Shown here one piece after another: positions 42,679-51,440 of a DNA stretch of 64,000 nucleotides. Within the stretch, counting starts at the first letter, position 1. Every line of letters begins with the position of its first letter. The position numbers and the translations under genes were made by a program. The notes below the pieces were generated by a model. That model did no database searches. It saw only the letters and a program-made list of their open reading frames with translations, and was not told where the DNA came from. This DNA comes from Streptomyces sp. NBC_00775. GTDB taxonomy: Bacteria > Actinomycetota > Actinomycetes > Streptomycetales > Streptomycetaceae. The stretch is from NCBI RefSeq assembly GCF_036347135.1, contig NZ_CP108938.1, positions 7,440,001 to 7,504,000 on the forward strand, given 5' to 3'.

Positions 42679-43254
42679 TCAGCCCTCGCCCAGCAGGGTC
42701 AGGAAGTCCCGGAACGCGCCCGGCATGTCGACCGACTCCGGGTCCAGCAGCCACTGGTACTGCAGGCCGTCCATGACCGCGACGAGGAGCGGGGCGGTGC
42801 GCTCCGGGGTGAGGCCGTTCGGCAGGTGGTCGCCGTACTCCGTGCGCAGGACCGCCGCCATGCTCGCGCGCACCCGCGCGTACCGCTCGGTGAAGTAACC
42901 GCGCGCCGGATGCCCCTCGGTGACGCTCTCGCCGAGGAGCGCCGAGAAGGTCTGGATGATCCCGGGCCGCATGGCGTTGTACTCGACGAGCGAGGCGAGC
43001 AGATCGACCCGCCACTGGGTGTCCGGCACCGCGTCCCACTGGTCCCGCTCCTGGAGCACGGCGACGAGCAGCGCGTCCTTCGTCGGGAAGTAGTGCAGCA
43101 GCCCCTGCTGGGTGAGGCCCACGCGCTCGGCGACCGAGGCGAGGCTCGCGCCCCGGTAGCCGCGCTCGGCGATCACCTCAAGGGCCGCCCGCACGATCTC
43201 CGCGCGGCGCTCCTCACTCCTGGTCCTCGCGTTCATGGCGTCACCGTACGGCAT
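42679..43254 (-). CDS. TetR/AcrR family regulator
   Basis: A 191-residue repressor. The HTH is IVRAALEVIAERGYRGASLASVAERVGLTQQGLLHYFPTKDALL; the C-terminal ligand domain is helical. ATG 43254 has GAGGGTGA upstream; an internal ATG at 43236 is possible. It is divergent from a GH3 beta-glucosidase across a 102 bp AT-richer gap with direct GTAACG repeats. Control of the glucosidase gene by a sugar or aglycone ligand is likely but inferred only from arrangement. Confidence 0.92.
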   Translation of the reverse strand: MPYGDAMNARTRSEERRAEIVRAALEVIAERGYRGASLASVAERVGLTQQGLLHYFPTKDALLVAVLQERDQWDAVPDTQWRVDLLASLVEYNAMRPGIIQTFSALLGESVTEGHPARGYFTERYARVRASMAAVLRTEYGDHLPNGLTPERTAPLLVAVMDGLQYQWLLDPESVDMPGAFRDFLTLLGEG

Positions 43255-43356
43255 CCGATCACCCTCAATATAACGGCAAAGTAACGAAACCTACCGCTCT
43301 ACAGGTAACGGGTGCAGGATGGAGCCACCGAACGGACTCAACGAGGAGGCACCGCG

Positions 43357-45816
43357 ATGGCGGGAACCCCGGGAACCAGGCCCACCCCGGCCGACGAGGA
43401 GCGCGAGACGGCCGTCGAGGCGGCCCTCGGCAGGCTCGACCTGGACGCGAAGGCCCGGCTGCTGTCCGGCCAGGACATGTGGTCGCTGCCCGCGCTCCCC
43501 GAGATCGGGCTGAAGTCCCTGGTCATGTCCGACGGCCCCATCGGCGTCCGCGGTGTCCACTGGACCGCCGACGACCCGTCCATCGCGCTCCCGTCCCCCA
43601 CCGCGCTCGCCGCCACCTGGGACCCGGACCTCGCCCGCCGCGCCGGCACCCTCCTCGCCCAGGAGGCCCGCCGCAAGAAGGTCCACGTCCTCCTCGCGCC
43701 CACGGTCAACCTGCACCGCTCCCCGCTCGGCGGCCGCCACTTCGAGGCGTACAGCGAGGACCCGTACCTCACCGGCGCGATCGGCAGCGGATACGTCCAG
43801 GGCGTGCAGTCCGGCGGCGTCGGCACCACCGTCAAGCACTTCGTCGCCAACGACGCCGAGACCGACCGCTTCACGGTGAACAACGTCGTCTCCGAACGCG
43901 CCCTGCGCGAGCTGTACCTGGCCCCCTTCGAGACCATCGTCGAGAACGCCCACCCCTGGGGCATCATGACCGCCTACAACCAGGTCAACGGCACCACGAT
44001 GTCCGAGCACCGCTACCTCGTGAACGAGATCCTGCGCGGCGAATGGGGCTTCGACGGCTTCAACGTCTCCGACTGGATGGCCGCCCGGTCCACCAAGGGC
44101 GCGATCGAGGGCGGCCTCGACGTCGCCATGCCCGGCCCGCAGACCGTCTACGGCGCACCGCTCGCCGCCGCCGTGCGCGCCGGCGAGGTCGAGGAGGCCA
44201 AGGTCGACGAGGCCGTCCGCAACGTCCTGCGCCTCGCCGCCCGCGTCGGCATCCTGGAGGGTGCCGAGCCGGTCGTCACCGAGCCTCCCGCTCCCGTCGA
44301 CGGCGAGGCACTGGCCCGCGAGATCGCCCGCCGCTCCTTCGTCCTCGTACGGAACGAGGCGCGCGACGGGAACAAGGCACTGCCCCTGAAGCCGGGCACG
44401 GTGGCGCTGGCCGGAGCCGCCGCCCGTGACGCCCGCGTCCTCGGCGGCGGCTCCGCCACCGTCTTCCCCTCCCGGATCGTCTCGCCCCTCGACGGCCTCA
44501 CCGCCGCCCTCCCCGAGGGCAGCCTGACGTACACCGTCGGCGCCGACCCGACCGAGGAACTCGCCGTCGCCGACAAGGGGTTCGAGCTGCGCGCGGTCTG
44601 CCGTGACGCGAACGGCGAGATCATCGGCAGCGGCTCCGCACCCAACGGCCAGATCCAGTGGATGGGCGACGACCTGCCCGAGGGAGTCACCCACGACACC
44701 CTCCACACCGTCGAGCTGACCGGCCGCTTCACCCCGCGCGACAGCGGCCCGCACACCTTCGGCATCAAGGGCCTCGGCGCGTTCACCCTCACCGTCGACG
44801 GCACGACGTACTTCGACGACACCCAGCGCACCGACAAGGACGACCCCTTCGAGGCGTTCTTCGGCGCCCCCGTGCCCCGCGCCCAGGCCGAACTCACCGC
44901 GGGCGAGCCGGTCGAGGTCTCCCTCACCCATGTGGTCACGCTCCCCGAGGGCATCCCGATGAAGGTCGTCGGCTTCTCGCTCGCCCACCAGGAGCCGCAG
45001 CGCGACGCGGACGAACTGATCGCCGAGGCCGTCGAGGCAGCCCGCGCCGCCGACACCGCCGTCGTCGTGGTTGCCACCACCGACCGCGTCGAGTCCGAGG
45101 GCTTCGACCGCAAGGACCTCCGACTCCCCGGCCGCCAGGACGAGTTGGTCCACGCGGTCGCCGCCGCCAACCCGAACACCGTCGTGGTCGTCAACTCCGG
45201 CTCCCCGGTGGAACTGCCGTGGCGCGACGAGGTCGCCGCCGTACTGCTCAGCTGGTTCCCCGGCCAGGAGGGCGGCGCCGCGCTCGCCGACGTCCTCACC
45301 GGCGCCCACGAGCCGGGCGGCCGGCTGCCCAGCACCTGGGGCTCCTTCGCGGACGCCCCGGTCACCCAGGTGATCCCGGCCGACGGCGAACTCCCGTACA
45401 GCGAAGGTGTGTTCATCGGCTACAGCGCCTGGGAGAAGGCCGGGAAGACCCCCTCGTACGCCTTCGGGCACGGCCTGGGCTACACCGACTGGACGTACGA
45501 GTCGATCGAGGTCGACGGGACGACCGCCACGATCCGCCTCCGCAACACCGGCGAGCGCGCCGGGCGTGAGGTCGTCCAGGTCTACCTGGCCCCGGTGGAG
45601 GCCGACGCCGAGCGGCCCGCCCGCCGGCTCGCGGGATTCGCGGGTGTGGAGGCCGGACCGGGCGACAGCGTCGAGGCCGTCGTCGAGCTTCCGCGCCGCG
45701 CCTTCGAGATCTGGGATGAGAACGCCCGCTCGTGGGCATATGTGAAGGGTTCGTACGAGGTTCGGGCAGGTCGTTCCCTTATCGACTGCCGACTGAGCAC
45801 GATCATCGAGGCGTAA
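43357..45816 (+). CDS. Beta-glucosidase, GH3 with PA14 insert
   Basis: An 819-residue cytoplasmic glycoside hydrolase (no signal peptide). The GH3 TIM barrel includes SDGPIGVRG, LAPTVNLHRSPLGGRHFEAYSEDP and the nucleophile Asp in FNVSDWMA. The second domain is interrupted by a PA14 carbohydrate-binding insert around residues 400-560 (GRFTPRDSGPHTFGIKGLGAF), then LPGRQDELV and the C-terminal fibronectin-like domain. AGGAGG precedes ATG 43357. It probably cleaves short beta-glucosides or arabino/galacto-oligosides inside the cell; several GH3 specificities exist. A strong terminator follows. Confidence 0.95.
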   Translation: MAGTPGTRPTPADEERETAVEAALGRLDLDAKARLLSGQDMWSLPALPEIGLKSLVMSDGPIGVRGVHWTADDPSIALPSPTALAATWDPDLARRAGTLLAQEARRKKVHVLLAPTVNLHRSPLGGRHFEAYSEDPYLTGAIGSGYVQGVQSGGVGTTVKHFVANDAETDRFTVNNVVSERALRELYLAPFETIVENAHPWGIMTAYNQVNGTTMSEHRYLVNEILRGEWGFDGFNVSDWMAARSTKGAIEGGLDVAMPGPQTVYGAPLAAAVRAGEVEEAKVDEAVRNVLRLAARVGILEGAEPVVTEPPAPVDGEALAREIARRSFVLVRNEARDGNKALPLKPGTVALAGAAARDARVLGGGSATVFPSRIVSPLDGLTAALPEGSLTYTVGADPTEELAVADKGFELRAVCRDANGEIIGSGSAPNGQIQWMGDDLPEGVTHDTLHTVELTGRFTPRDSGPHTFGIKGLGAFTLTVDGTTYFDDTQRTDKDDPFEAFFGAPVPRAQAELTAGEPVEVSLTHVVTLPEGIPMKVVGFSLAHQEPQRDADELIAEAVEAARAADTAVVVVATTDRVESEGFDRKDLRLPGRQDELVHAVAAANPNTVVVVNSGSPVELPWRDEVAAVLLSWFPGQEGGAALADVLTGAHEPGGRLPSTWGSFADAPVTQVIPADGELPYSEGVFIGYSAWEKAGKTPSYAFGHGLGYTDWTYESIEVDGTTATIRLRNTGERAGREVVQVYLAPVEADAERPARRLAGFAGVEAGPGDSVEAVVELPRRAFEIWDENARSWAYVKGSYEVRAGRSLIDCRLSTIIEA

Positions 45817-45839
45817 CGGCGCAGAACGCCTCCAAGACC

Positions 45840-45875
45840 AGCCCCGGTCCGGAACCTGACCTCCGGACCGGGGCT
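45840..45875 (+). terminator. Rho-independent-type terminator after beta-glucosidase
   Basis: AGCCCCGGTCCGGA and TCCGGACCGGGGCT form a perfect 14-bp stem with an 8-base loop, 24 bp after the stop codon. Confidence 0.85.
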
Positions 45876-45938
45876 CGCTGTTTCAGCCAGGTGTGGCAGA
45901 CTCGCGGGCCGACACACGCCTGTTCGGGGGAGAAGCGC

Positions 45939-46892
45939 ATGTATCCAGGTCAGCAACAAGGTCCCTACCCGCCGCAGCAGCCGGGTCCGTACGGCGGCCA
46001 GCAGGGCCCGTATCAGGGGCAGCAGGGCCCGCCTCAGGGCCAGCAGCCCTACTACCCGCCCCAGCAGCAGGCTCCGTACCCGCCCCAGCAGGGATACCCT
46101 CAGCAGCCGTACCCGCCCCAGCAGGCGTACCAGCCCTACCCGCCGCAACAGCAGGGGTACCCCCAGCAGCCGATGGCCCCCCAACAGAACCTGGGCGAGG
46201 GCCAGATGGCGCTGGACCCGAATCTGAGCGCGGGCCAGCGCGAGCTGGTGGTGCAGATCCAGAAGACCACCAAGGTGTACGCGTACGGATTCGTCCTGGG
46301 CATCCCGCTGACCTTCGGCGGCGCCCACTACGGCATCACCGAGAAGCCGATCGGCTTCGCGGGCACCGCGCTCGGCCTCGCCGGCCTGGTCGTCGGCGTC
46401 CTCTCGCTGCTGAAGGCGCGGGGCCTCAAGGAGCAGCTGCGCCGGCTCACCCCGGACGCCTGGCGCTCCCCGGCCGCGCATCTGCCCAGCGCCCGCAAGG
46501 CGGCCACACAGGCCGCGTACGTCAATGGCGTCCTCGTCCTGCTGTCCCTGGGCGCTGTCGGCTATCTGCTCGTCAAGGGCGCCGACTGGGGCGCGTACGG
46601 GAACTCGCTCGGCTTCGGCGGCCTGATGCTCGCCGCGTTCATCCCGCTCGGCATGGGGATCGCCGCCGCGACGACCATCCCCCAGCTGCTCCAGGTCGTC
46701 CCGGCCGGTGCCAGGGTCGGCCAGAGCCTGTACTCGGTCATCATGGGGCTGGGGGCGCTGATCCTGTTCAACGGGATCAAGGGCTTCGATCCGCTCCCCA
46801 TCGCCATCGGCGGCACCGTCACCGCGATCTGCCTGGGCGCCATGTCCGTCCTCGGCAAGGCGACCAAGCGGATGCGCGGCGAGAACGCGTAG
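45939..46892 (+). CDS. Membrane protein with glutamine/proline-rich N-terminus
   Basis: A 317-residue protein. The first ~85 residues are PQQ/GPY/PPQQ repeats, probably disordered. Two pairs of membrane helices follow (AYGFVLGIPLTFGGA and GFAGTALGLAGLVVGVLSLL; NGVLVLLSLGAVGYLLV and GLMLAAFIPLGMGIAAA) and two more near the C-terminus. ATG 45939 follows GGGGGAGAAG. No domain is recognised beyond the low-complexity cytoplasmic or surface-exposed tail common in actinobacterial envelope proteins. Confidence 0.85.
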   Translation: MYPGQQQGPYPPQQPGPYGGQQGPYQGQQGPPQGQQPYYPPQQQAPYPPQQGYPQQPYPPQQAYQPYPPQQQGYPQQPMAPQQNLGEGQMALDPNLSAGQRELVVQIQKTTKVYAYGFVLGIPLTFGGAHYGITEKPIGFAGTALGLAGLVVGVLSLLKARGLKEQLRRLTPDAWRSPAAHLPSARKAATQAAYVNGVLVLLSLGAVGYLLVKGADWGAYGNSLGFGGLMLAAFIPLGMGIAAATTIPQLLQVVPAGARVGQSLYSVIMGLGALILFNGIKGFDPLPIAIGGTVTAICLGAMSVLGKATKRMRGENA

Positions 46893-46922
46893 CCTCCGGA
46901 ACCGAGCGGTCTCGGGGACCGC

Positions 46923-47903
46923 TCAGTCACGCACGGCGAATCCGAACACGGTCGCCGACCTGTACACCCCGCCCGGCCGCAGTTCCGTACTCGGGAACTC
47001 CGGCCGGTTCGGGGAGTCGGGGAAGTGCTGGGTCTCCAGGGCGATGCCGTCGCCGGGCGCGTACGGCAGCGAGTCGTCGAGGTGGTCGGCGGTGTAGAGC
47101 TGCATCCCGGGTTCGGTGGTCGCCATGGTGAGCACGCGCCCGGAGGCGGGGTCGTACAACTCGGCGATCTCCAGGGGGGTTTCGCCGATCCCCTTGTCGA
47201 GCACGAAGTTGTGGTCGTACCCCGCGCCGACCTTCCGCGCCTGCCGGAAGTCGAACCGCGTGCCCTCGACGGAGGCGAACTCCCCGGTCGGGATCAGATC
47301 CGCGTCCACCGGCGTCAACCGGGAAGCGTCGAGGCGGAGTTCATGCCCGCCCGCACTGCCCGAGCCGCTCAGGTTCCAGTACGTGTGGTGCGTCAGGTTC
47401 ACCACGGTCGGCGCGTCGGTGACCGCCTCGTACGCGATCCGCAGCGCGCCGCCCTCGTCGAGCGTGTACGTCGCAGAGACCTCCAGGCGGCCCGGGAAGC
47501 CCTCCTCGCCGTGCGGACTGATCCGGGTGAGCCGCACCCCGTGTCCGACCGGCTCCGCGTCCCACACGCGCTTGTCGAAGCCACCGCTGCCGCCGTGCAG
47601 GGAGTTCGGCCCGTTGTTCGGCTCCAGGTGATAGGTCACCCCGTCGAGCGAGAAGCGGGCGCCCCCGATCCGGTTCGCGTACCGGCCGACCAGCGCCCCG
47701 AAGTACGGCTCCGGATGGGCGACGTAACCCGCCAGGTCCGGGAAGCCCAGCACCACGTCCACGACCCGCCCGTCCCGGTCCGGGACCTCGACCGACTGCA
47801 CGATCCCGCCGTACGTGAGCACACGCACCCGGACCCCGGCCCGCTCCAGCGTCCAGCGGTGGACGGGGGTGCCGTCGGAAAGTGTGCCGAAAAGTTCGCT
47901 CAT
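46923..47903 (-). CDS. galM: Aldose 1-epimerase, cytoplasmic copy
   Basis: A 326-residue GalM paralogue without a signal peptide. Motifs correspond one by one to the secreted copy: YGGIVQSVEVPDRDG, FGALVGRYANRIG, NSLHGGSGGFDKR with the catalytic His, LTHHTYWNLSG, and LETQHFPDSPNRPEFPST with the catalytic Glu. It would equilibrate imported aldose anomers for catabolism. It is followed 10 bp away, in transcript order preceded, by the SGNH lipoprotein gene in the same direction. Confidence 0.95.
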   Translation of the reverse strand: MSELFGTLSDGTPVHRWTLERAGVRVRVLTYGGIVQSVEVPDRDGRVVDVVLGFPDLAGYVAHPEPYFGALVGRYANRIGGARFSLDGVTYHLEPNNGPNSLHGGSGGFDKRVWDAEPVGHGVRLTRISPHGEEGFPGRLEVSATYTLDEGGALRIAYEAVTDAPTVVNLTHHTYWNLSGSGSAGGHELRLDASRLTPVDADLIPTGEFASVEGTRFDFRQARKVGAGYDHNFVLDKGIGETPLEIAELYDPASGRVLTMATTEPGMQLYTADHLDDSLPYAPGDGIALETQHFPDSPNRPEFPSTELRPGGVYRSATVFGFAVRD

Positions 47904-47913
47904 GAGGGAAACC

Positions 47914-48816
47914 CTAGGTCACGGGCCTGCGTGCGGTGACGGTGCGGTAGGCGATCTCGGCGAGCCGCGCCTGTCCGTCCTTGCTCGGGTGGAACCAGTC
48001 CCAGTGACTCAACTGATCCGTACCGAAGCGGTAGTCGAAGACCGCGCCCCCGTCGAAGCGGCAGCGCCGGTCCTGGGCGCACACGTCCTCAAGGACCTTG
48101 TTGTACGCCTCCACCCGGTCCTGCACCTTGCCGCGCCGCAGCGTCGCCGCCGTGTCCAGGGCGTCCGGGTCGCCCAGCATCGAGGGGCAGATGCCCAGCT
48201 TCCAGACCTGCTTGCCGAGCTGGTTGGTGCGGCCCTGGGACCACAGCCGCTTCAGGTCCGGCACGCTCGACACGTACACCTGAGTCTTGGGCAGGGCACT
48301 GCGCAGCGTGTCCATCGCGTCCTCGAACTCGGCGCGGAAGTCGGCCACGGAGGTCATCGCCGACGCGGACGAGCGGCAGGCGTCGTTGGCGCCCGCCATC
48401 ACCGTGACCAGCTCCGGCTTCCTCGTCGCCGCCTGCGCCATCTGCCCGGGCAGGTCCGCCATCCGCGCGCCGGTCACCGCGTAGTTCCAACTGTGCGTGG
48501 CGGCCCCGGCCTTCCCGAGCAGCCGTACGGCGAGACTGTTGACCTGAGTGTCGCTGCCGGTCGCCCAGGACACCTCGGGGCAGTCGGACAGCACGGTGCA
48601 CGCGTCGAAGCCGCGGGTGATGGAGTCACCGACCGCGGCGACGGATTCCGGGCTGCGGTCCCAGGTGGGCGTGGGTTTGAGGGAGGGCAGCCCCTTCGCG
48701 GTGGTGCCTCTTGGCGCGGGGGAGTTGCCACCGGTGGCGTCGCACCCGGCGACACCCAGAAGAGCCGCCACCGCGATGGCGAGGACGGCCCGTGAACGGT
48801 GACTGCGGTTCCGCAT
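47914..48816 (-). CDS. SGNH/GDSL hydrolase lipoprotein
   Basis: A 300-residue probable lipoprotein (signal ending LLGVAGC). SGNH blocks are all present: block I VAAVGDSITRGFD, the Gly in AVTGARM, block III VMAGANDACR, and block V DWFHPSKDG with the catalytic His. Cys residues flank the active region (CTVLSDC, DACRSS, CAQDRRC). It is an extracellular esterase/lipase or carbohydrate esterase. It lies 10 bp from the epimerase gene and is probably co-transcribed. The 244 bp upstream gap to 49061 shows only direct CACGGTCGGTCAGCACC-like repeats. Confidence 0.93.
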   Translation of the reverse strand: MRNRSHRSRAVLAIAVAALLGVAGCDATGGNSPAPRGTTAKGLPSLKPTPTWDRSPESVAAVGDSITRGFDACTVLSDCPEVSWATGSDTQVNSLAVRLLGKAGAATHSWNYAVTGARMADLPGQMAQAATRKPELVTVMAGANDACRSSASAMTSVADFRAEFEDAMDTLRSALPKTQVYVSSVPDLKRLWSQGRTNQLGKQVWKLGICPSMLGDPDALDTAATLRRGKVQDRVEAYNKVLEDVCAQDRRCRFDGGAVFDYRFGTDQLSHWDWFHPSKDGQARLAEIAYRTVTARRPVT

Positions 48817-49060
48817 CCCCTGGTCCCCTCGTTCGTTGTGCAGGGTTGATCAGCACCCGTTGGACACGACTGGTCGGCATCGCGTCGGACACGGTCGGTC
48901 AGCACCGCGTCCCCATGGGTGAAACCTCAGTGTTTCTGGGCGCTGGGACCGACGGTACGTCACACTCCTTGCGCCGCCGCACGGTAGCCTCGCCCCGTGG
49001 CCGCCCTGCCACTGCCGTTCCGCTAAGTTACAAGATGTCTCGCTCTGTCCGGAGGCCCCA

Positions 49061-49555
49061 GTGACGACACGTGGAGTTCTCTACGTGCACTCCGCGCCCC
49101 GCGCGCTGTGCCCGCACGTCGAGTGGGCGGTCGCGGGGGTGCTCGGCACGCGCGTGAACCTCGACTGGATCCGGCAGCCCGCCGCGCCGGGCACCTGGAG
49201 ATCCGAGTTCTCCTGGAAGGGCGAGGTCGGCACCGCCTCCAAGCTCGCCTCCGCGCTGCGCGGCTGGCACCTGATGCGCTTCGAGGTCACCGCCGAACCG
49301 TGCCCCACCGCCGAGGGCGAGCGCTACAGCTGCACCCCCGAACTGGGCATCTTCCACGCGGTCACCGGCATCCACGGCGACATCCTCATCCCCGAGGACC
49401 GCCTCCGCGCCGCGCTCCTCCGCTCCCAGCGTGGCGAGACGGACCTGGAGTCCGACCTCGCCAAACTCCTGGGCAAGCCCTGGGACGACGAGTTGGAACC
49501 CTTCCGCTACGCGGGAGAGGGCGCCCCGGTCCGCTGGCTCCACCAGGTGGTGTGA
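49061..49555 (+). CDS. DUF3145 family protein
   Basis: A 164-residue actinobacterial protein. The opening TRGVLYVHSAPRALCPHVEWA is diagnostic of DUF3145, followed by GLDWIRQPA-type and FEVTAEP segments and a C-terminal WLHQVV. GTG 49061 has GGAGG six bases upstream. The gene is conserved next to the fatty acid synthesis operon in Streptomyces; function unknown. No signal or membrane segment is visible. Confidence 0.93.
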   Translation: MTTRGVLYVHSAPRALCPHVEWAVAGVLGTRVNLDWIRQPAAPGTWRSEFSWKGEVGTASKLASALRGWHLMRFEVTAEPCPTAEGERYSCTPELGIFHAVTGIHGDILIPEDRLRAALLRSQRGETDLESDLAKLLGKPWDDELEPFRYAGEGAPVRWLHQVV

Positions 49556-49589
49556 CTTACAGGCGTCTGGCTTTTGACCGCCCTGTGCA

Positions 49590-49635
49590 GGAGCGCCCCT
49601 TTAGGGGCGCGGGGAACTGCGCGACAAGCTCCCAC
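49590..49635. repeat. Interspersed repeat unit
   Basis: GCGCCCC-ttta-GGGGCGC hairpin followed by GGGGAACTGCGCGACAAGCTCCCA. It is nearly identical to 60906-60957 and related to 37537-37574. It lies between the convergent DUF3145 and fabF genes. Confidence 0.8.
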
Positions 49636-49662
49636 CGGCCCGCACCGAACCCACAAACAGAA

Positions 49663-49695
49663 GTGGCCCGAACTCCACCAAGGAGTCCGGGCCAC
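49663..49695. terminator. Terminator between DUF3145 and fabF
   Basis: GTGGCCCGAACTCC and GGAGTCCGGGCCAC form a 14-bp stem with one mismatch and a 5-base loop, placed between convergent stop codons so it can serve both. Confidence 0.8.
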
Positions 49696-49721
49696 AACCG
49701 TTCAGTACAGCCAAGCCAAAA

Positions 49722-50993
49722 TCAGACCGTCCGGAACGCCAGCACCACGTTGTGCCCACCAAACCCGAACGAGTCGTTCAGGGCAGCAATGCGGCCCTCG
49801 ACAGGCAGCTTGCGAGCCTCCCCGCGCACGATGTCGGCGTTCGCCTCGGCCTCGGGGTCGAGGTTGTCGACGTTGATGGTCGGCGGCGCGATCCGGTTGT
49901 ACAGCGCGAGGACGGACGCGACGGACTCGATGCCGCCCGCACCACCGAGGAGGTGACCGGTCATCGACTTGGTGCCGGAGACCGCGAAGTGGTCGGTGTC
50001 GTCGCCGAAGACCTTGCGCAGCGCCTTCAGCTCGGCGACGTCGCCGGCCGGCGTCGAGGTGGCGTGCGCGTTGACGTGCATGATCTCGGCCGGGTCCAGG
50101 TCGGTGCTGTCGAGCAGGTTCTGCAACGCCTGCGCGATGCCACGTCCCTCGGGCTCCGGCTGCACGATGTCGTGGCCGTCGGAGGAGATGCCCTGGCCGA
50201 CCGCTTCCACGTACACCCGGGCACCGCGCGCCGCGGCGTGCTCGGCGGACTCCAGGACGAGGACGCCGGCGCCCTCACCGAGGACGAAGCCGTCGCGGGC
50301 GACGTCGTAGGGGCGCGAGGCACCCTGCGGGTCGTCGTTGTTCTTGGACATCGCCATCATGTTGCCGAACGCGGCGATGGGCAGCGGGTGGATGGCCGCC
50401 TCGGTGCCACCGGCGACGACGACGTCGGCACGGCCGGTGCGGATCATCTCGATGGCGTAGCCGATGGCCTCGGCGCCCGACGCGCAGGCGGAGACCGGCG
50501 TGTGCACACCGGCGCGGGCGCCGACGAGCAGACCCACGTTGGCGGACGGGCCGTTGGGCATCAGCATCGGCACGGTGTGCGGGGAGACACGGCGTACGCC
50601 CTTCTCCTTCAGCACGTCGTACTGGTCGAGCAGGGTCGTCACGCCGCCGATGCCGGAGGCGATGACGGCGCCGAGCCGGTCGGGGTCGACGCTGGTGTCC
50701 TCGCCCGCCTTGTCGGTGAAACCGGCGTCCGCCCAGGCCTCCTTGGCCGCGATCAGCGCGAACTGCGCCGAGCGGTCGAGGCGGCGGGCCTGCGGGCGGG
50801 GAATGACCTCGCCCGGCTCCACGGCGATCTGGGCCGCGATACGGACCGCCTGGTCGGCGGCCCACTCCTGCTCGAGAGGACGGACACCGGACTTGCCGGC
50901 GACCAGGCCCTCCCAGGTAGAGGCTGCGTCGCCACCCAGCGGTGTGGTTGCGCCGATACCGGTGACGACCACGGTGCGATTGGTCGGGCTCAC
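49722..50993 (-). CDS. fabF: 3-oxoacyl-ACP synthase II (KAS II)
   Basis: A 423-residue condensing enzyme for fatty acid chain elongation. The active-site Cys is in TPVSACASGAEA, the catalytic histidines in VNAHATSTPAGD and GHLLGGAGG. It is the last gene of the fabD-fabH-acpP-fabF block. The 127 bp to acpP contains imperfect CCCAGGCGAACCAGGG-type repeats (51057-51110). GTG/ATG start choice is not in doubt: the ATG 50993 protein opens SPTNRTVVVTGIGATTPLGG, typical of FabF. Confidence 0.97.
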   Translation of the reverse strand: MSPTNRTVVVTGIGATTPLGGDAASTWEGLVAGKSGVRPLEQEWAADQAVRIAAQIAVEPGEVIPRPQARRLDRSAQFALIAAKEAWADAGFTDKAGEDTSVDPDRLGAVIASGIGGVTTLLDQYDVLKEKGVRRVSPHTVPMLMPNGPSANVGLLVGARAGVHTPVSACASGAEAIGYAIEMIRTGRADVVVAGGTEAAIHPLPIAAFGNMMAMSKNNDDPQGASRPYDVARDGFVLGEGAGVLVLESAEHAAARGARVYVEAVGQGISSDGHDIVQPEPEGRGIAQALQNLLDSTDLDPAEIMHVNAHATSTPAGDVAELKALRKVFGDDTDHFAVSGTKSMTGHLLGGAGGIESVASVLALYNRIAPPTINVDNLDPEAEANADIVRGEARKLPVEGRIAALNDSFGFGGHNVVLAFRTV

Positions 50994-51120
50994 GGGAATT
51001 CTTTCTCCAACGGATACGAGGATTCAGCGGCGCCACCGCCGGGTGGCGGGGCATCAGCCCAGGTGAACCAGGGCACACGGCCCAGGCGAACCAGGGCGCT
51101 CAGCCCAGGTGATCGGAAGA

Positions 51121-51369
51121 TCAGGCCTGGTGCTTGAGGATGTAGGAGGTCGCGTCGCCGACCGTCTTGAGGTTCTTGACGTCGTCGTCCGGGATCTTGA
51201 CGTCGAAGCGCTCTTCGGCGGCGACGACGACCTCGACCATGGACAGCGAGTCGACGTCCAGGTCGTCGGTGAAGGACTTGTCCAGCTGGACGTCCTCGAC
51301 CGGGATGCCGGCGATCTCGTTGACGATGTCGGCGAGACCTTCGACGATCTCTTCCTGCGTGGCGGCCAT
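51121..51369 (-). CDS. acpP: Acyl carrier protein
   Basis: An 82-residue acidic four-helix carrier. The phosphopantetheine Ser is in DDLDVDSLSMVEVV. It lies between fabH (71 bp) and fabF (127 bp) in the conserved Streptomyces order. It carries the growing acyl chain for FabD, FabH and FabF. Confidence 0.98.
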   Translation of the reverse strand: MAATQEEIVEGLADIVNEIAGIPVEDVQLDKSFTDDLDVDSLSMVEVVVAAEERFDVKIPDDDVKNLKTVGDATSYILKHQA

Positions 51370-51440
51370 GTCAGGCGCTCCTTCGGTATGTATCCAGAGG
51401 GTGTGGCGGTACTCCGGCCGGAAAGATCCGGACGGTGTGC

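Noticed and set aside
43255..43356. Named TetR operator between the repressor and beta-glucosidase genes
   Set aside because: Only loose direct GTAACG repeats are visible; no convincing inverted repeat.
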